Origin: Aphodousia sp048520025
GTDB taxonomy: Bacteria; Pseudomonadota; Gammaproteobacteria; Burkholderiales; Burkholderiaceae_F
Direction of reading: 5' to 3'
NCBI GenBank assembly: GCA_048520025.1
Contig: DBFZTP010000124.1
Coordinates: 1 to 14,564, forward strand
DNA length: 14,564 nt
Position 1 is the stretch's first letter, and every line of letters starts with the position of its first letter. A program made the translations under genes and the position numbers. This document shows, piece by piece, positions 1-6,371 of the stretch. Below the pieces are notes generated by a model. That model was not told the DNA's origin. It saw only the letters and a program-made list of their open reading frames with translations, and made no database searches.

Positions 1-1
1 T

Positions 2-1243
2 CTTGAAGCAAATCAAAAAGCATACAAAGAAACGGGTAAGGGGATTAAACCTTACACCTTCATCGTTTCGCTTCCCCAACTCAAAAAATCTGAAAAATTT
101 TCGTTTCTTAAAGAGGTGAATTCTCAATCGCTTCAATCGTCAGTCTTAAATGCCGGCAAAGGATTAGATAACTTTTTTGCAAAGCGCGCTGGTTTTCCGC
201 GATTTAAAAGCAAGCGTTCAGGGCGTCAATCTTTTCAATGTCCACAAAACGTTCGAGTTCACTTCGATTCTGAGTCACTAACCTCAACAAAGGGAACCAT
301 TGAACTTCCCAAAATCGGACGCATCAAGGCGATTCTTCATCGTCGATTTGTGGGTGAAGTAGGAACCGTGACCATCATTAAAGAGCCCAGTGGCAAGTAC
401 TATGCCTCTGTATTGGTTGATGATGGTGTTGGGTCTCCTAAAGCAGATGTCATCAGTGAAGATAGAACCGCAGGTTGTGATGCGGGTATCAAAACGGCAT
501 TAGTTGTTTCTTACCCGGATGGAACGGTCAAGAAATTTGACAATCATCGTCATCTAACCAAGGGGTTAAAGCGATTGAAGATTGAGCAGAAGATTCTTGT
601 GCGCAAGAAGGTGTCCTTTGTGGAGCAAACCAACTCTGAAGGCAAAACGTTTCAACAACGCTTACCCTCGAAAGGCTATTGCAAACAAAGGGAAAAGATT
701 TCTAAATTACACGAATACATTCGTCATTGTCGACTAAATGATGTTCATCAAATCAGTCATACGCTGGCTAACGATAACCAAGTAACTTCGTACGTGATTG
801 AAGATCTGAATATCAAGGGAATGGTAAAAAACCACAAACTGGCTCGAGCGATTCTTGATGTAGGCATTGGCAATTTGTACCGATGTCTGGATTACAAGTT
901 GCAGGCCAATGGTAAGAATCTCATCAAAGCGGATCGGTTCTATCCTTCGAGCAAGCGGTGTTGTGTTTGTGGTCATCGTCATCAAGGATTGACGTTAAAA
1001 GATCGTGAGTGGCAGTGTAAAGTCTGTGGTCAAGAGCACGATCGAGATGAATGTGCGGCAAAGAATTTGGCCAAATGGCCGTTCCTTGCCGAAGAGAATA
1101 AAAGCTGTGCGGGCCGGAATGGTCTAGAATGGGTAAAGAGTTCCTCGCAGGCGATACTGTTCAGCGACAGTGCCTGCGCGAAAGGGTTGAATCATACCGA
1201 TTCAGTCAGGTCCCATGAAGCCCTCGAGTTCACTCGAGGGTAA
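2..1243 (+). CDS. tnpB: TnpB, RNA-guided nuclease of an IS200/IS605-type element (5' end outside window)
   Basis: TnpB is the RuvC-type nuclease of IS200/IS605 elements; it cuts DNA at sites chosen by an omega RNA made from the element's right end. The frame is open from base 2, so the gene begins before the window; a GTG at 116 lies inside conserved protein (the preceding codons read LPQLKKSEKFSFLKEVN, typical of TnpB) and is not the start. 413 residues are visible. The RuvC acidic residues are present: D at 479-481 (GCDAGIK), E at 800-802 (VIEDLNIKG) and D at 1046-1048 (HDRDECAAKN). A zinc-finger CxxC pair, CVCG and CKVCG, lies between the last two. All family landmarks are intact, so the nuclease is probably active. 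The last ~50 codons overlap the right-end RNA region and the stop follows the terminal hairpin directly. Whether a tnpA lies upstream cannot be seen. Confidence 0.93.
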   Translation, partial: LEANQKAYKETGKGIKPYTFIVSLPQLKKSEKFSFLKEVNSQSLQSSVLNAGKGLDNFFAKRAGFPRFKSKRSGRQSFQCPQNVRVHFDSESLTSTKGTIELPKIGRIKAILHRRFVGEVGTVTIIKEPSGKYYASVLVDDGVGSPKADVISEDRTAGCDAGIKTALVVSYPDGTVKKFDNHRHLTKGLKRLKIEQKILVRKKVSFVEQTNSEGKTFQQRLPSKGYCKQREKISKLHEYIRHCRLNDVHQISHTLANDNQVTSYVIEDLNIKGMVKNHKLARAILDVGIGNLYRCLDYKLQANGKNLIKADRFYPSSKRCCVCGHRHQGLTLKDREWQCKVCGQEHDRDECAAKNLAKWPFLAEENKSCAGRNGLEWVKSSSQAILFSDSACAKGLNHTDSVRSHEALEFTRG

Positions 1244-1248
1244 TTCAC
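1100..1248 (+). ncRNA. Predicted omega RNA (right-end RNA) of the TnpB element
   Basis: TnpB elements make a guide RNA from the 3' end of tnpB and the element's right end. Two strong hairpins lie here. One pairs 1146-1152 (cgcaggc) with 1172-1178 (gcctgcg), with an inner actg/cagt pairing at 1156-1159 and 1168-1171. The other is the perfect 8-bp terminal hairpin at 1221-1240. The following taattcac resembles the usual right terminus of this family. The 3' end at about 1248 is inferred from that resemblance; the 5' end is a guess, because such RNAs vary in length and are often processed from the tnpB mRNA. Confidence 0.6.
1221..1240 (+). repeat. Right-end subterminal hairpin of the IS200/IS605-type element
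   Basis: A perfect inverted repeat, ccctcgag (1221-1228) and ctcgaggg (1233-1240) around the loop ttca. Such imperfectly single-stranded hairpins are recognised by the TnpA transposase in this family, and form the last stem of the omega RNA. The hairpin also codes for the last residues of TnpB, whose stop codon is 1241-1243. The probable element boundary is at about 1248. Confidence 0.75.
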
Positions 1249-1268
1249 AACTTTCGCTTAGAGAGCTC
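1249..1268 (+). other. Predicted guide segment of the omega RNA (flanking DNA)
   Basis: In TnpB systems the bases just outside the right end serve as the guide. If the element ends at about 1248, the guide begins at 1249 and covers roughly 16-20 bases of flanking DNA, just before the stop codon of the minus-strand gene at 1274. The exact boundary may be off by one or two bases. Confidence 0.4.
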
Positions 1269-1273
1269 GATGA

Positions 1274-2167
1274 CTAAAACGTCGGCTCCCCTTCTCGATA
1301 AAGCGGCAGCTTCGCCCCCATCATATAAAAAGCAGCTTCCACTTTTCGCACGGCGTTCCCCTCTTTAATCCAAGCGGGGCAATCTTGAGACTGCCTTGCC
1401 AGACGAATGGATTCATTGACTAACCAAGACGCCAAAATATTGGATTTTGCGTAGCTTCTTTCTTTTAAGGGGCGCTTTTTAATCTTGTCAATGGACGGGA
1501 ATTCATTCGTTCCCCAACCGGCGTTGCGCCCGTTTTCCTTTTTATCTTTCCCCCAACCTTGAAGTCGGATCAAGCACAATTCTTCAGGAAGATTGATTTT
1601 GTGCAGTACGCAAAACTCTCGGATAAACAAACCCATGGTCGCCGCCACTCGACTGTCGTACGTGATGCTATCGGGCAGCAAAATGGAATAAAGCCGAGAT
1701 AAGAATGAACTCATGCGAGGCCCGTATTGACGACCGAAGGCATCGTAGTCAGGGCTTTCGTCAGAAAATTGCTCACAAGCAAACTTCACCAACGTGCACA
1801 AATCGTTTTCTTGATCTTGAAGCCATTGCGTGTTGTTTTTAACGATTAAACGCGAAGGCATCACATCCAAAATCAATTGATGAAGTTTTACTGAATCGTT
1901 GGCTTTGAGCGCTTCAAGCATTAAGGGGCGCATCTCTTCGCTTCGTTCAATTAAGGCCGCATTGTCTGGCTCTTGCATGTACTGCTCATAAGCATCTTCC
2001 AAATTCACAAAACAATAGTGCACTTTGGGGCGCAAGGTCTCTGTCGTGTAAGCTGGATCAAAGGTGCGACCGTTTAAGTAGCATGCAAGGTAGCGACAGA
2101 AATTTTCAATCACCGGAATGCTCAGATAATGCTCTCGAGCGGAGATTAAAGAATAGGACTCGGACAT
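1274..2167 (-). CDS. Unrecognised 297-residue protein
   Basis: I do not recognise this protein. It starts with ATG at 2167, preceded on the minus strand by aaaaagga with 5 bases to the start, a good ribosome binding site. It is soluble-looking, without signal peptide or clear membrane segments, and mostly helical in appearance. Two stretches look conserved: SFLSRLYSILLPDSITYDSRVAA (about residues 156-178, quoted in part: ITYDSRVAA) and a C-terminal VRKVEAAFYMMGAKLP. The YDSRVA-type motif after a helical LLPD segment reminds me of helix-hairpin-helix DNA glycosylase relatives (OGG-like), but this is only a weak likeness by eye. The gene runs toward the tnpB right end and its stop lies about 25 bases from the element boundary. 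Base composition is like the neighbouring M20 genes, so it seems resident rather than carried by the element. Confidence 0.8.
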   Translation of the reverse strand: MSESYSLISAREHYLSIPVIENFCRYLACYLNGRTFDPAYTTETLRPKVHYCFVNLEDAYEQYMQEPDNAALIERSEEMRPLMLEALKANDSVKLHQLILDVMPSRLIVKNNTQWLQDQENDLCTLVKFACEQFSDESPDYDAFGRQYGPRMSSFLSRLYSILLPDSITYDSRVAATMGLFIREFCVLHKINLPEELCLIRLQGWGKDKKENGRNAGWGTNEFPSIDKIKKRPLKERSYAKSNILASWLVNESIRLARQSQDCPAWIKEGNAVRKVEAAFYMMGAKLPLYREGEPTF

Positions 2168-2260
2168 GGGGATCCTTTTTCAAAGAAGCGTTTCCTTCAT
2201 CTTACGGAAAACTACTCAATCTCGGTAAAAAATTTTCAATTTTCTGTGGTTTTCCCTTGA

Positions 2261-2289
2261 TTACAAATGATTATTTTGCATGCCAAAAT
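2261..2289 (+). promoter_or_regulatory. Candidate promoter of M20 copy 1
   Basis: ttacaa at 2261-2266 and caaaat at 2284-2289 with a 17-base spacer, 58 bases from the first hexamer to the ATG. The same layout with identical spacing occurs upstream of the second copy, which is the main support; the hexamers themselves match the sigma-70 consensus only partly. An overlapping ttgatt at 2257-2262 is another possible -35. Confidence 0.35.
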
Positions 2290-2318
2290 TAATTATTCGT
2301 ATCTCTGAGGCTTGCATC

Positions 2319-3521
2319 ATGGCTGACATTCTCGTTACTCCTCACGTTCTTCAATCCTATGCATTATTTGGCACGGCAATTCGCCATCAATTGCACGCTC
2401 ACCCTGAAGAAGGGCTACAACTCACCCACACCCAAGACATCATCGTCAAAACGTTGCAATCCTTTGGTTGCGAAGAAATCCACTCTCAAGTGGGTGGCCC
2501 CAATGTCGCAGGGGTCGTCGCTGTTATTCGAGGAACGAAAGAAGGTCGCACGATCGGGCTTCGTGCCGATAGCGATGCGTTGCCGCTTGTTGAAAAAACG
2601 GGAAAGCCTTATGCAAGTCAAATTGAGGGTTGCATGCACGCGTGCGGTCATGACGGCCACGTGGCCACCCTTTTAACCGTTTGCCACTACTTAATGGATC
2701 ATCGCGATTTTGCGGGCACCGTGGTTGCGATTTTCCAACCCGGTGAAGAAGGCTACGCGGGTGCCCGTCATATGTTGGAAGACGGATTAACGGAACGATT
2801 TGGGATTGATGAGTATTACGCGTTGCACTCCGACCCCTTGATCCCCTTGGGTCAAGTGGGGTTTATTTCGGGCTATGCCACGGCTAACACGGACGGTTTT
2901 GAAGTAAAGTTTAAAGGCACGGGCGGCCATGGCTCTCGTCCTCAACACGCGCATGACAGTATTGTGGCGATGGGTGAGGCGATCGGCGCAGTGCAAAGTA
3001 TTGTTTCGAGAAATTGTGCGCCCGATAAAGTGTGCGTGGTCTCCATTTGCTACGTGAAGTCAGGCGACTCTAAGGGCATCAGTGTCATTCCGCAAGAAGC
3101 CATCTTTGGCGGCACAACACGCTCTTATGAACCGGAAATCCGCGATCTTATTGAAAAACGAATTGGAGAAATTTGTCACGGGGTCGCAATGGCGCATGGT
3201 GTGGACGTTGATTATCGCTACACACGACTCTATCCGTCTCTATATAACGATCCCGAATGCGTTAAAGAAGCCAAACGCTTGACCAAGTGTTCGTTAGGCG
3301 AAGAAAGTGCCATTGACATCGAAAGGCTTTTGGGTGGAGAAGACTTCTCCTTTATGCTTCAATCGCGCCCCGGATGCTTCTTTAGATTGGGTTTAAGAGA
3401 CGATGATCACCAAGTCTCATTGCACAACAACGCCTTTGACTTTAACGATAAGGGCATTGCTTATGGCGCTGCCGTTCTTTTAACGGTTGCTTTGAATCGA
3501 GCTAACGCTAAGGAGAAATAA
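2319..3521 (+). CDS. M20-family metallo-amidohydrolase, copy 1 (hippurate hydrolase-like)
   Basis: Cytoplasmic zinc or other metal-dependent amidohydrolase of the M20D type, which splits the amide bond of N-acyl amino acids (hippurate, N-acetyl or indole-acyl conjugates); the exact substrate is unknown. An upstream ATG at 2280 is in frame, but 2319 is preferred: gagg lies 8 bases before it and the second copy begins with the same MADILVTP. The 400-residue length is normal. Metal ligands and catalytic residues are present: D84/D86 in RADSDALP, C109 and H111 in MHACGHDGH, the pair E143-E144 in QPGEEG, H170 and H369. The lid domain carries GGHGSRP at about 202-208. It is about 84% identical without gaps to the copy at 4000 (hand count: 65 differences in 397). 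It ends in an extra KEK tail because the position of the twin's stop TAG is AAG here. A terminator follows, so it is probably transcribed alone. Confidence 0.93.
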   Translation: MADILVTPHVLQSYALFGTAIRHQLHAHPEEGLQLTHTQDIIVKTLQSFGCEEIHSQVGGPNVAGVVAVIRGTKEGRTIGLRADSDALPLVEKTGKPYASQIEGCMHACGHDGHVATLLTVCHYLMDHRDFAGTVVAIFQPGEEGYAGARHMLEDGLTERFGIDEYYALHSDPLIPLGQVGFISGYATANTDGFEVKFKGTGGHGSRPQHAHDSIVAMGEAIGAVQSIVSRNCAPDKVCVVSICYVKSGDSKGISVIPQEAIFGGTTRSYEPEIRDLIEKRIGEICHGVAMAHGVDVDYRYTRLYPSLYNDPECVKEAKRLTKCSLGEESAIDIERLLGGEDFSFMLQSRPGCFFRLGLRDDDHQVSLHNNAFDFNDKGIAYGAAVLLTVALNRANAKEK

Positions 3522-3559
3522 CGGTTAGAAGCGTCTAAAGATTAAATTAAGACCGTGAC

Positions 3560-3600
3560 ATAGGAACGCTTTTTTCAAAGAAGCGTTCCTATCGTTTTAT
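3560..3600 (+). terminator. Rho-independent terminator after M20 copy 1
   Basis: A perfect 12-bp stem, ataggaacgctt (3560-3571) with aagcgttcctat (3581-3592), 9-base loop, followed by cgtttta. The T tract is short, but the stem is strong. No T tract follows in the opposite direction, so it serves the plus-strand gene. Confidence 0.75.
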
Positions 3601-3642
3601 GGGAAGTGACGTTTTTGAGAATGAATTCTACGGACGTTTGTC

Positions 3643-3831
3643 TCAACTACTAAAGTACTGCCGAATGCGATTTCTTTCTTTTTCGTCAAGCGTTGACCAC
3701 ATGTGCGTTTTTTCTAGCTGATCCAATGTGATGGGCTTTACACCGTTAGCAACCCGTGACAAATAGGACAAACGGATTTTCTTTCCATCGGGCAAAACAA
3801 TATGCGGACTTTCGTGGTTGATTTTTTCCAT
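3643..3831 (-). CDS. Small 62-residue protein of unknown function
   Basis: I do not recognise this protein, but it is likely real. The ATG at 3831 is preceded on the minus strand by gggaggaggt, with 5 bases between AGGAGG and the start, the strongest ribosome binding site in the window. The protein is charged and soluble, without Cys or a membrane segment. It begins MEKINHESPHIVLPDGKKI, has a middle LSYLSRVANGVKPITLDQLEK that could be a short helical pair, and ends in a basic/acidic helix DEKERNRIRQYFSS. It lies between the two M20 copies and is divergent from the second, sharing the 168-base region 3832-3999, so a regulatory link is possible but only inferred from position. Confidence 0.65.
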   Translation of the reverse strand: MEKINHESPHIVLPDGKKIRLSYLSRVANGVKPITLDQLEKTHMWSTLDEKERNRIRQYFSS

Positions 3832-3835
3832 TGAT

Positions 3836-3842
3836 ACCTCCT
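3836..3842 (-). promoter_or_regulatory. Strong ribosome binding site of the 62-residue ORF
   Basis: On the minus strand this reads aggaggt, a complete anti-16S match, 4 bases from the ATG at 3831. It is the main argument that the small ORF is translated. Confidence 0.75.
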
Positions 3843-3941
3843 CCCTATCTATTCAAATTTTAATCCCATCGTTCACCAATCCGATCTGCTCTGGGATCTG
3901 CCTTCCCACTCCTTTCCGTGAATCTTAAGGTTTTTCCTTGA

Positions 3942-3970
3942 TTACAAAGGGATATCGCTTGTGTCAGAAT
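3942..3970 (+). promoter_or_regulatory. Candidate promoter of M20 copy 2 and the HAD gene
   Basis: ttacaa at 3942-3947, a 17-base spacer and cagaat at 3965-3970, at exactly the same distance from the ATG as in copy 1. The block from about 3929 to the ATG aligns without gaps to the region before copy 1, with conserved islands ccttgattacaaa and aattattcgt. Whether these hexamers are used, or ttgatt at 3938-3943, cannot be decided by eye. Confidence 0.35.
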
Positions 3971-3999
3971 AAATTATTCGTTTCAATGAGGCACTTATC

Positions 4000-5193
4000 A
4001 TGGCTGACATTCTCGTTACACCCCAAGCCCTTCAATCCTATGCGTTAAACGGCGCCGATATTCGCCATCAAATCCACGCCCATCCTGAAGAAGGACTTCA
4101 ACTCACCCACACGCAAGACATCATCGTCAAAAGCTTGACCTCTTTTGGTTGCGAAGACATTCACACGCAAGTGGGTGGCCCCGATGTCGCAGGCGTCGTC
4201 GCCGTCATTCGAGGAACGAAAGAAGGTCGCACGATCGGGCTTCGTGCCGATAGTGATGCGTTGCCGCTTGTTGAAAAAACAGGAAAACCTTACACCAGTC
4301 AAATTGAAGGTTGCATGCACGCCTGCGGTCATGACGGCCATGTCGCTACGCTCTTAACCGTTTGCCACTACTTAATGGATCATCGAGACTTTGCAGGCAC
4401 CGTGGTTGCCATCTTCCAACCCGGTGAAGAAGGCTATGCGGGCGCCCGTCATATGTTGGATGACGGTTTGACGGATCGTTTTGGTATTGATGAATACTAT
4501 GCCCTTCACTCTGAACCCATGGTCCCCCTTGGTCAAGTGGGCTTTATCTCGGGTTTTGCAACGGCCAATGCAGACGGCTTTGAAGTGCGATTTAAAGGCA
4601 CGGGCGGACACGGCTCTCGCCCCCAACTCGTGCAAGACAGCATTGTGGCAATGGGCGAAGCAATCAGTGCCATTCAAACGATTGCTTCTCGTAATTGCTC
4701 TCCTGACAAAGCTTGTGTGGTCTCCGTTTGCTACGTAAAAGCCGGTGACTCTAAGGGCATCAGCGTCATCCCTCAAGAAGCTGTTTTCGGTGGCACGACA
4801 CGTTCTTATGAACCGGAAGTGCGAGCACTCATTGAAAAGCGTATCGGAGAAATCTGCCAAGGGGTCGGTGTGGCGCACGGCGTAAAGGTCGACTATCGCT
4901 ATAACAAGCTTTACCCTTCGATGTACAACACGCCAGAACGCGTCACAGAAGCCAAGCGCTTAGCGAAGTTAGCCTTGGGTGAAGATAATGTCCTTGACCT
5001 TGAACGTAAGCCCGGCGGAGAAGACTTCTCCTTTATGCTTCAAGCGCGCCCGGGGTGCCTTTTTAGACTCGGTTTAGGCGATGCAGAACACCAAGATGCG
5101 CTTCACAGCAGCACCTTTGACTTTAATGATAAGGGCATTGCTTATGGCGCCTCCGTTCTTTTAACGGTTGCTTTAAATCGTGCAAATGCTTAG
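4000..5193 (+). CDS. M20-family metallo-amidohydrolase, copy 2 (hippurate hydrolase-like)
   Basis: Second member of the tandem pair, 397 residues, with the same fold and likely the same chemistry, hydrolysis of N-acyl amino acids in the cytoplasm. gagg lies 8 bases before the ATG. Metal-site residues are all kept: D84/D86 (RADSDALP), C109, H111, E143-E144, H170, H369 (LHSSTFDFND), and the lid motif GGHGSRP. Most differences from copy 1 are conservative up to about residue 290; the stretch of about residues 300-375 is the most diverged (LTKCSLGEESAIDIERLL versus LAKLALGEDNVLDLERKP), which could alter substrate choice or only reflect relaxed constraint. Its stop TAG overlaps the aggac that precedes the HAD gene, so the two are surely cotranscribed and probably translationally coupled. 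Confidence 0.93.
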   Translation: MADILVTPQALQSYALNGADIRHQIHAHPEEGLQLTHTQDIIVKSLTSFGCEDIHTQVGGPDVAGVVAVIRGTKEGRTIGLRADSDALPLVEKTGKPYTSQIEGCMHACGHDGHVATLLTVCHYLMDHRDFAGTVVAIFQPGEEGYAGARHMLDDGLTDRFGIDEYYALHSEPMVPLGQVGFISGFATANADGFEVRFKGTGGHGSRPQLVQDSIVAMGEAISAIQTIASRNCSPDKACVVSVCYVKAGDSKGISVIPQEAVFGGTTRSYEPEVRALIEKRIGEICQGVGVAHGVKVDYRYNKLYPSMYNTPERVTEAKRLAKLALGEDNVLDLERKPGGEDFSFMLQARPGCLFRLGLGDAEHQDALHSSTFDFNDKGIAYGASVLLTVALNRANA

Positions 5194-5201
5194 GACGAGT
5201 C

Positions 5202-6266
5202 ATGATCAAAACGCTTCCGCTTTTGATGGGATTTACGCTGGCGTTAACCATTCAGGCAACCTCTGCTCACGCTGCGACTCGAGATGAGATTGCTCAGTTG
5301 GCCACCTCGAACCAAAGTACCTTTGATTATTGGCAAAACGACTCACCCACGGTCAACAAACTCAAAACGTATGTAGACCAAGTGACAGACACAAAAGCCA
5401 ATACCTTTGTCCCCATTGAAAACCGTATTGCCGTTTTTGATGTGGATGGCACACTCATGGACGAAAGAGCCCCTTTTTACTTCGATTGGTTGATTTTCTT
5501 GCATCGCGTATTGCACGACAAGACGTATCAAGCGCCTAAAAATGTCCATAATTTTGCGCTCAAAGGCGAAAAAGCCCTTCAAAAGGGTGAGCGATTCCCC
5601 GATTACGGCCCTGGCGAATTTGAGATGCATATGAGCGTCTTTGAAGGCATGACGGACACGGCTTTTGCTCAATACGTATTGGATTTTGCAAAAACACCCA
5701 ACCCCTATTACACGAATCTCAAATACGGCGAAGCGTTTTTCTTACCGATGGTGGAAATTATTAGCTACCTTAAAGCCAACCACTTCACTGTCTATGCGGT
5801 TACGGGGTCTGATCGTGCGATCGTCAGAAGTTTGGTAAACGGCTTAAACCTCATGACGCAAAATCATGTGATCGGGTCTGACGTGAAGCTTTTGGCGACC
5901 GGACAAAAAGAAAAAGATGGATTGAGTTATCGCTTTAGTCCCGACGATGCATTGGTGCGAGGCGCTTTGGTTGTCAAAAACCTTCAACAAAATAAAGTCG
6001 AAGCCATTGCAAAAGAGATCGGTCAAAAACCCATTTTGGCTTTTGGCAATAGCAATGGCGATGCGAGCATGATGCAGTACACCATTAACAACAATCCCTA
6101 TCCTGCCATGGCATTTCGGCTCATGTGCGATGACAAGGCTCGCACCTACTGTCGGGAAAACGTGGATAAGTCGAAAAACGCTGCTCAAAAGTACGGTTGG
6201 GAGACGATTTCCATGACGGCAGAATGGAGAACGATTTTTGGGGATGAGGTAAAAAAATATGAGTAA
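5202..6266 (+). CDS. Exported HAD-superfamily phosphatase
   Basis: HAD-superfamily hydrolase of 354 residues, probably a periplasmic phosphomonoesterase. The N-terminus is a typical signal peptide: MIKT, a hydrophobic stretch to about residue 20, then ATSAHA with likely cleavage before ATRDE at 24/25. HAD motif I is FDVDGTL with D80 and D82; motif II is T201 in AVTGS; motif III is probably K259 or K265; motif IV is GNSNGDASM with D287. A helical cap of about 110 residues sits between motifs I and II. C309 and C317 (MCDDKARTYC) could form a disulfide, as suits an exported protein. It starts 8 bases after the M20 copy 2 stop, with agga overlapping that stop codon. A periplasmic phosphatase paired with a cytoplasmic amidohydrolase is unusual, and the shared substrate, if any, is not evident. 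No clear terminator follows. Confidence 0.88.
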   Translation: MIKTLPLLMGFTLALTIQATSAHAATRDEIAQLATSNQSTFDYWQNDSPTVNKLKTYVDQVTDTKANTFVPIENRIAVFDVDGTLMDERAPFYFDWLIFLHRVLHDKTYQAPKNVHNFALKGEKALQKGERFPDYGPGEFEMHMSVFEGMTDTAFAQYVLDFAKTPNPYYTNLKYGEAFFLPMVEIISYLKANHFTVYAVTGSDRAIVRSLVNGLNLMTQNHVIGSDVKLLATGQKEKDGLSYRFSPDDALVRGALVVKNLQQNKVEAIAKEIGQKPILAFGNSNGDASMMQYTINNNPYPAMAFRLMCDDKARTYCRENVDKSKNAAQKYGWETISMTAEWRTIFGDEVKKYE

Positions 6267-6371
6267 TTAAACAAAATTTAGGAAAAATCCAAACGTAACC
6301 GTTACAAATTCAGAATAGGAGCAAATTAAATTCAATCGTGCAACCATTTTCATTTTCGGTATGTTAGATGT

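Noticed and set aside
116..118. GTG at 116 as the start of TnpB
   Set aside because: The frame is open to the window's left edge and the residues before the GTG match the family, so the start lies outside.
2280..2318. Upstream ATG at 2280 as the start of M20 copy 1
   Set aside because: The second copy and the gagg spacing both support 2319; the extra 13 codons have no counterpart in copy 2, where the region is promoter and leader.
6293..6303. gtaaccgttac palindrome after the HAD gene as a terminator
   Set aside because: A 5-bp stem without a T run cannot be called a terminator; no other feature seen in 6267-6371.
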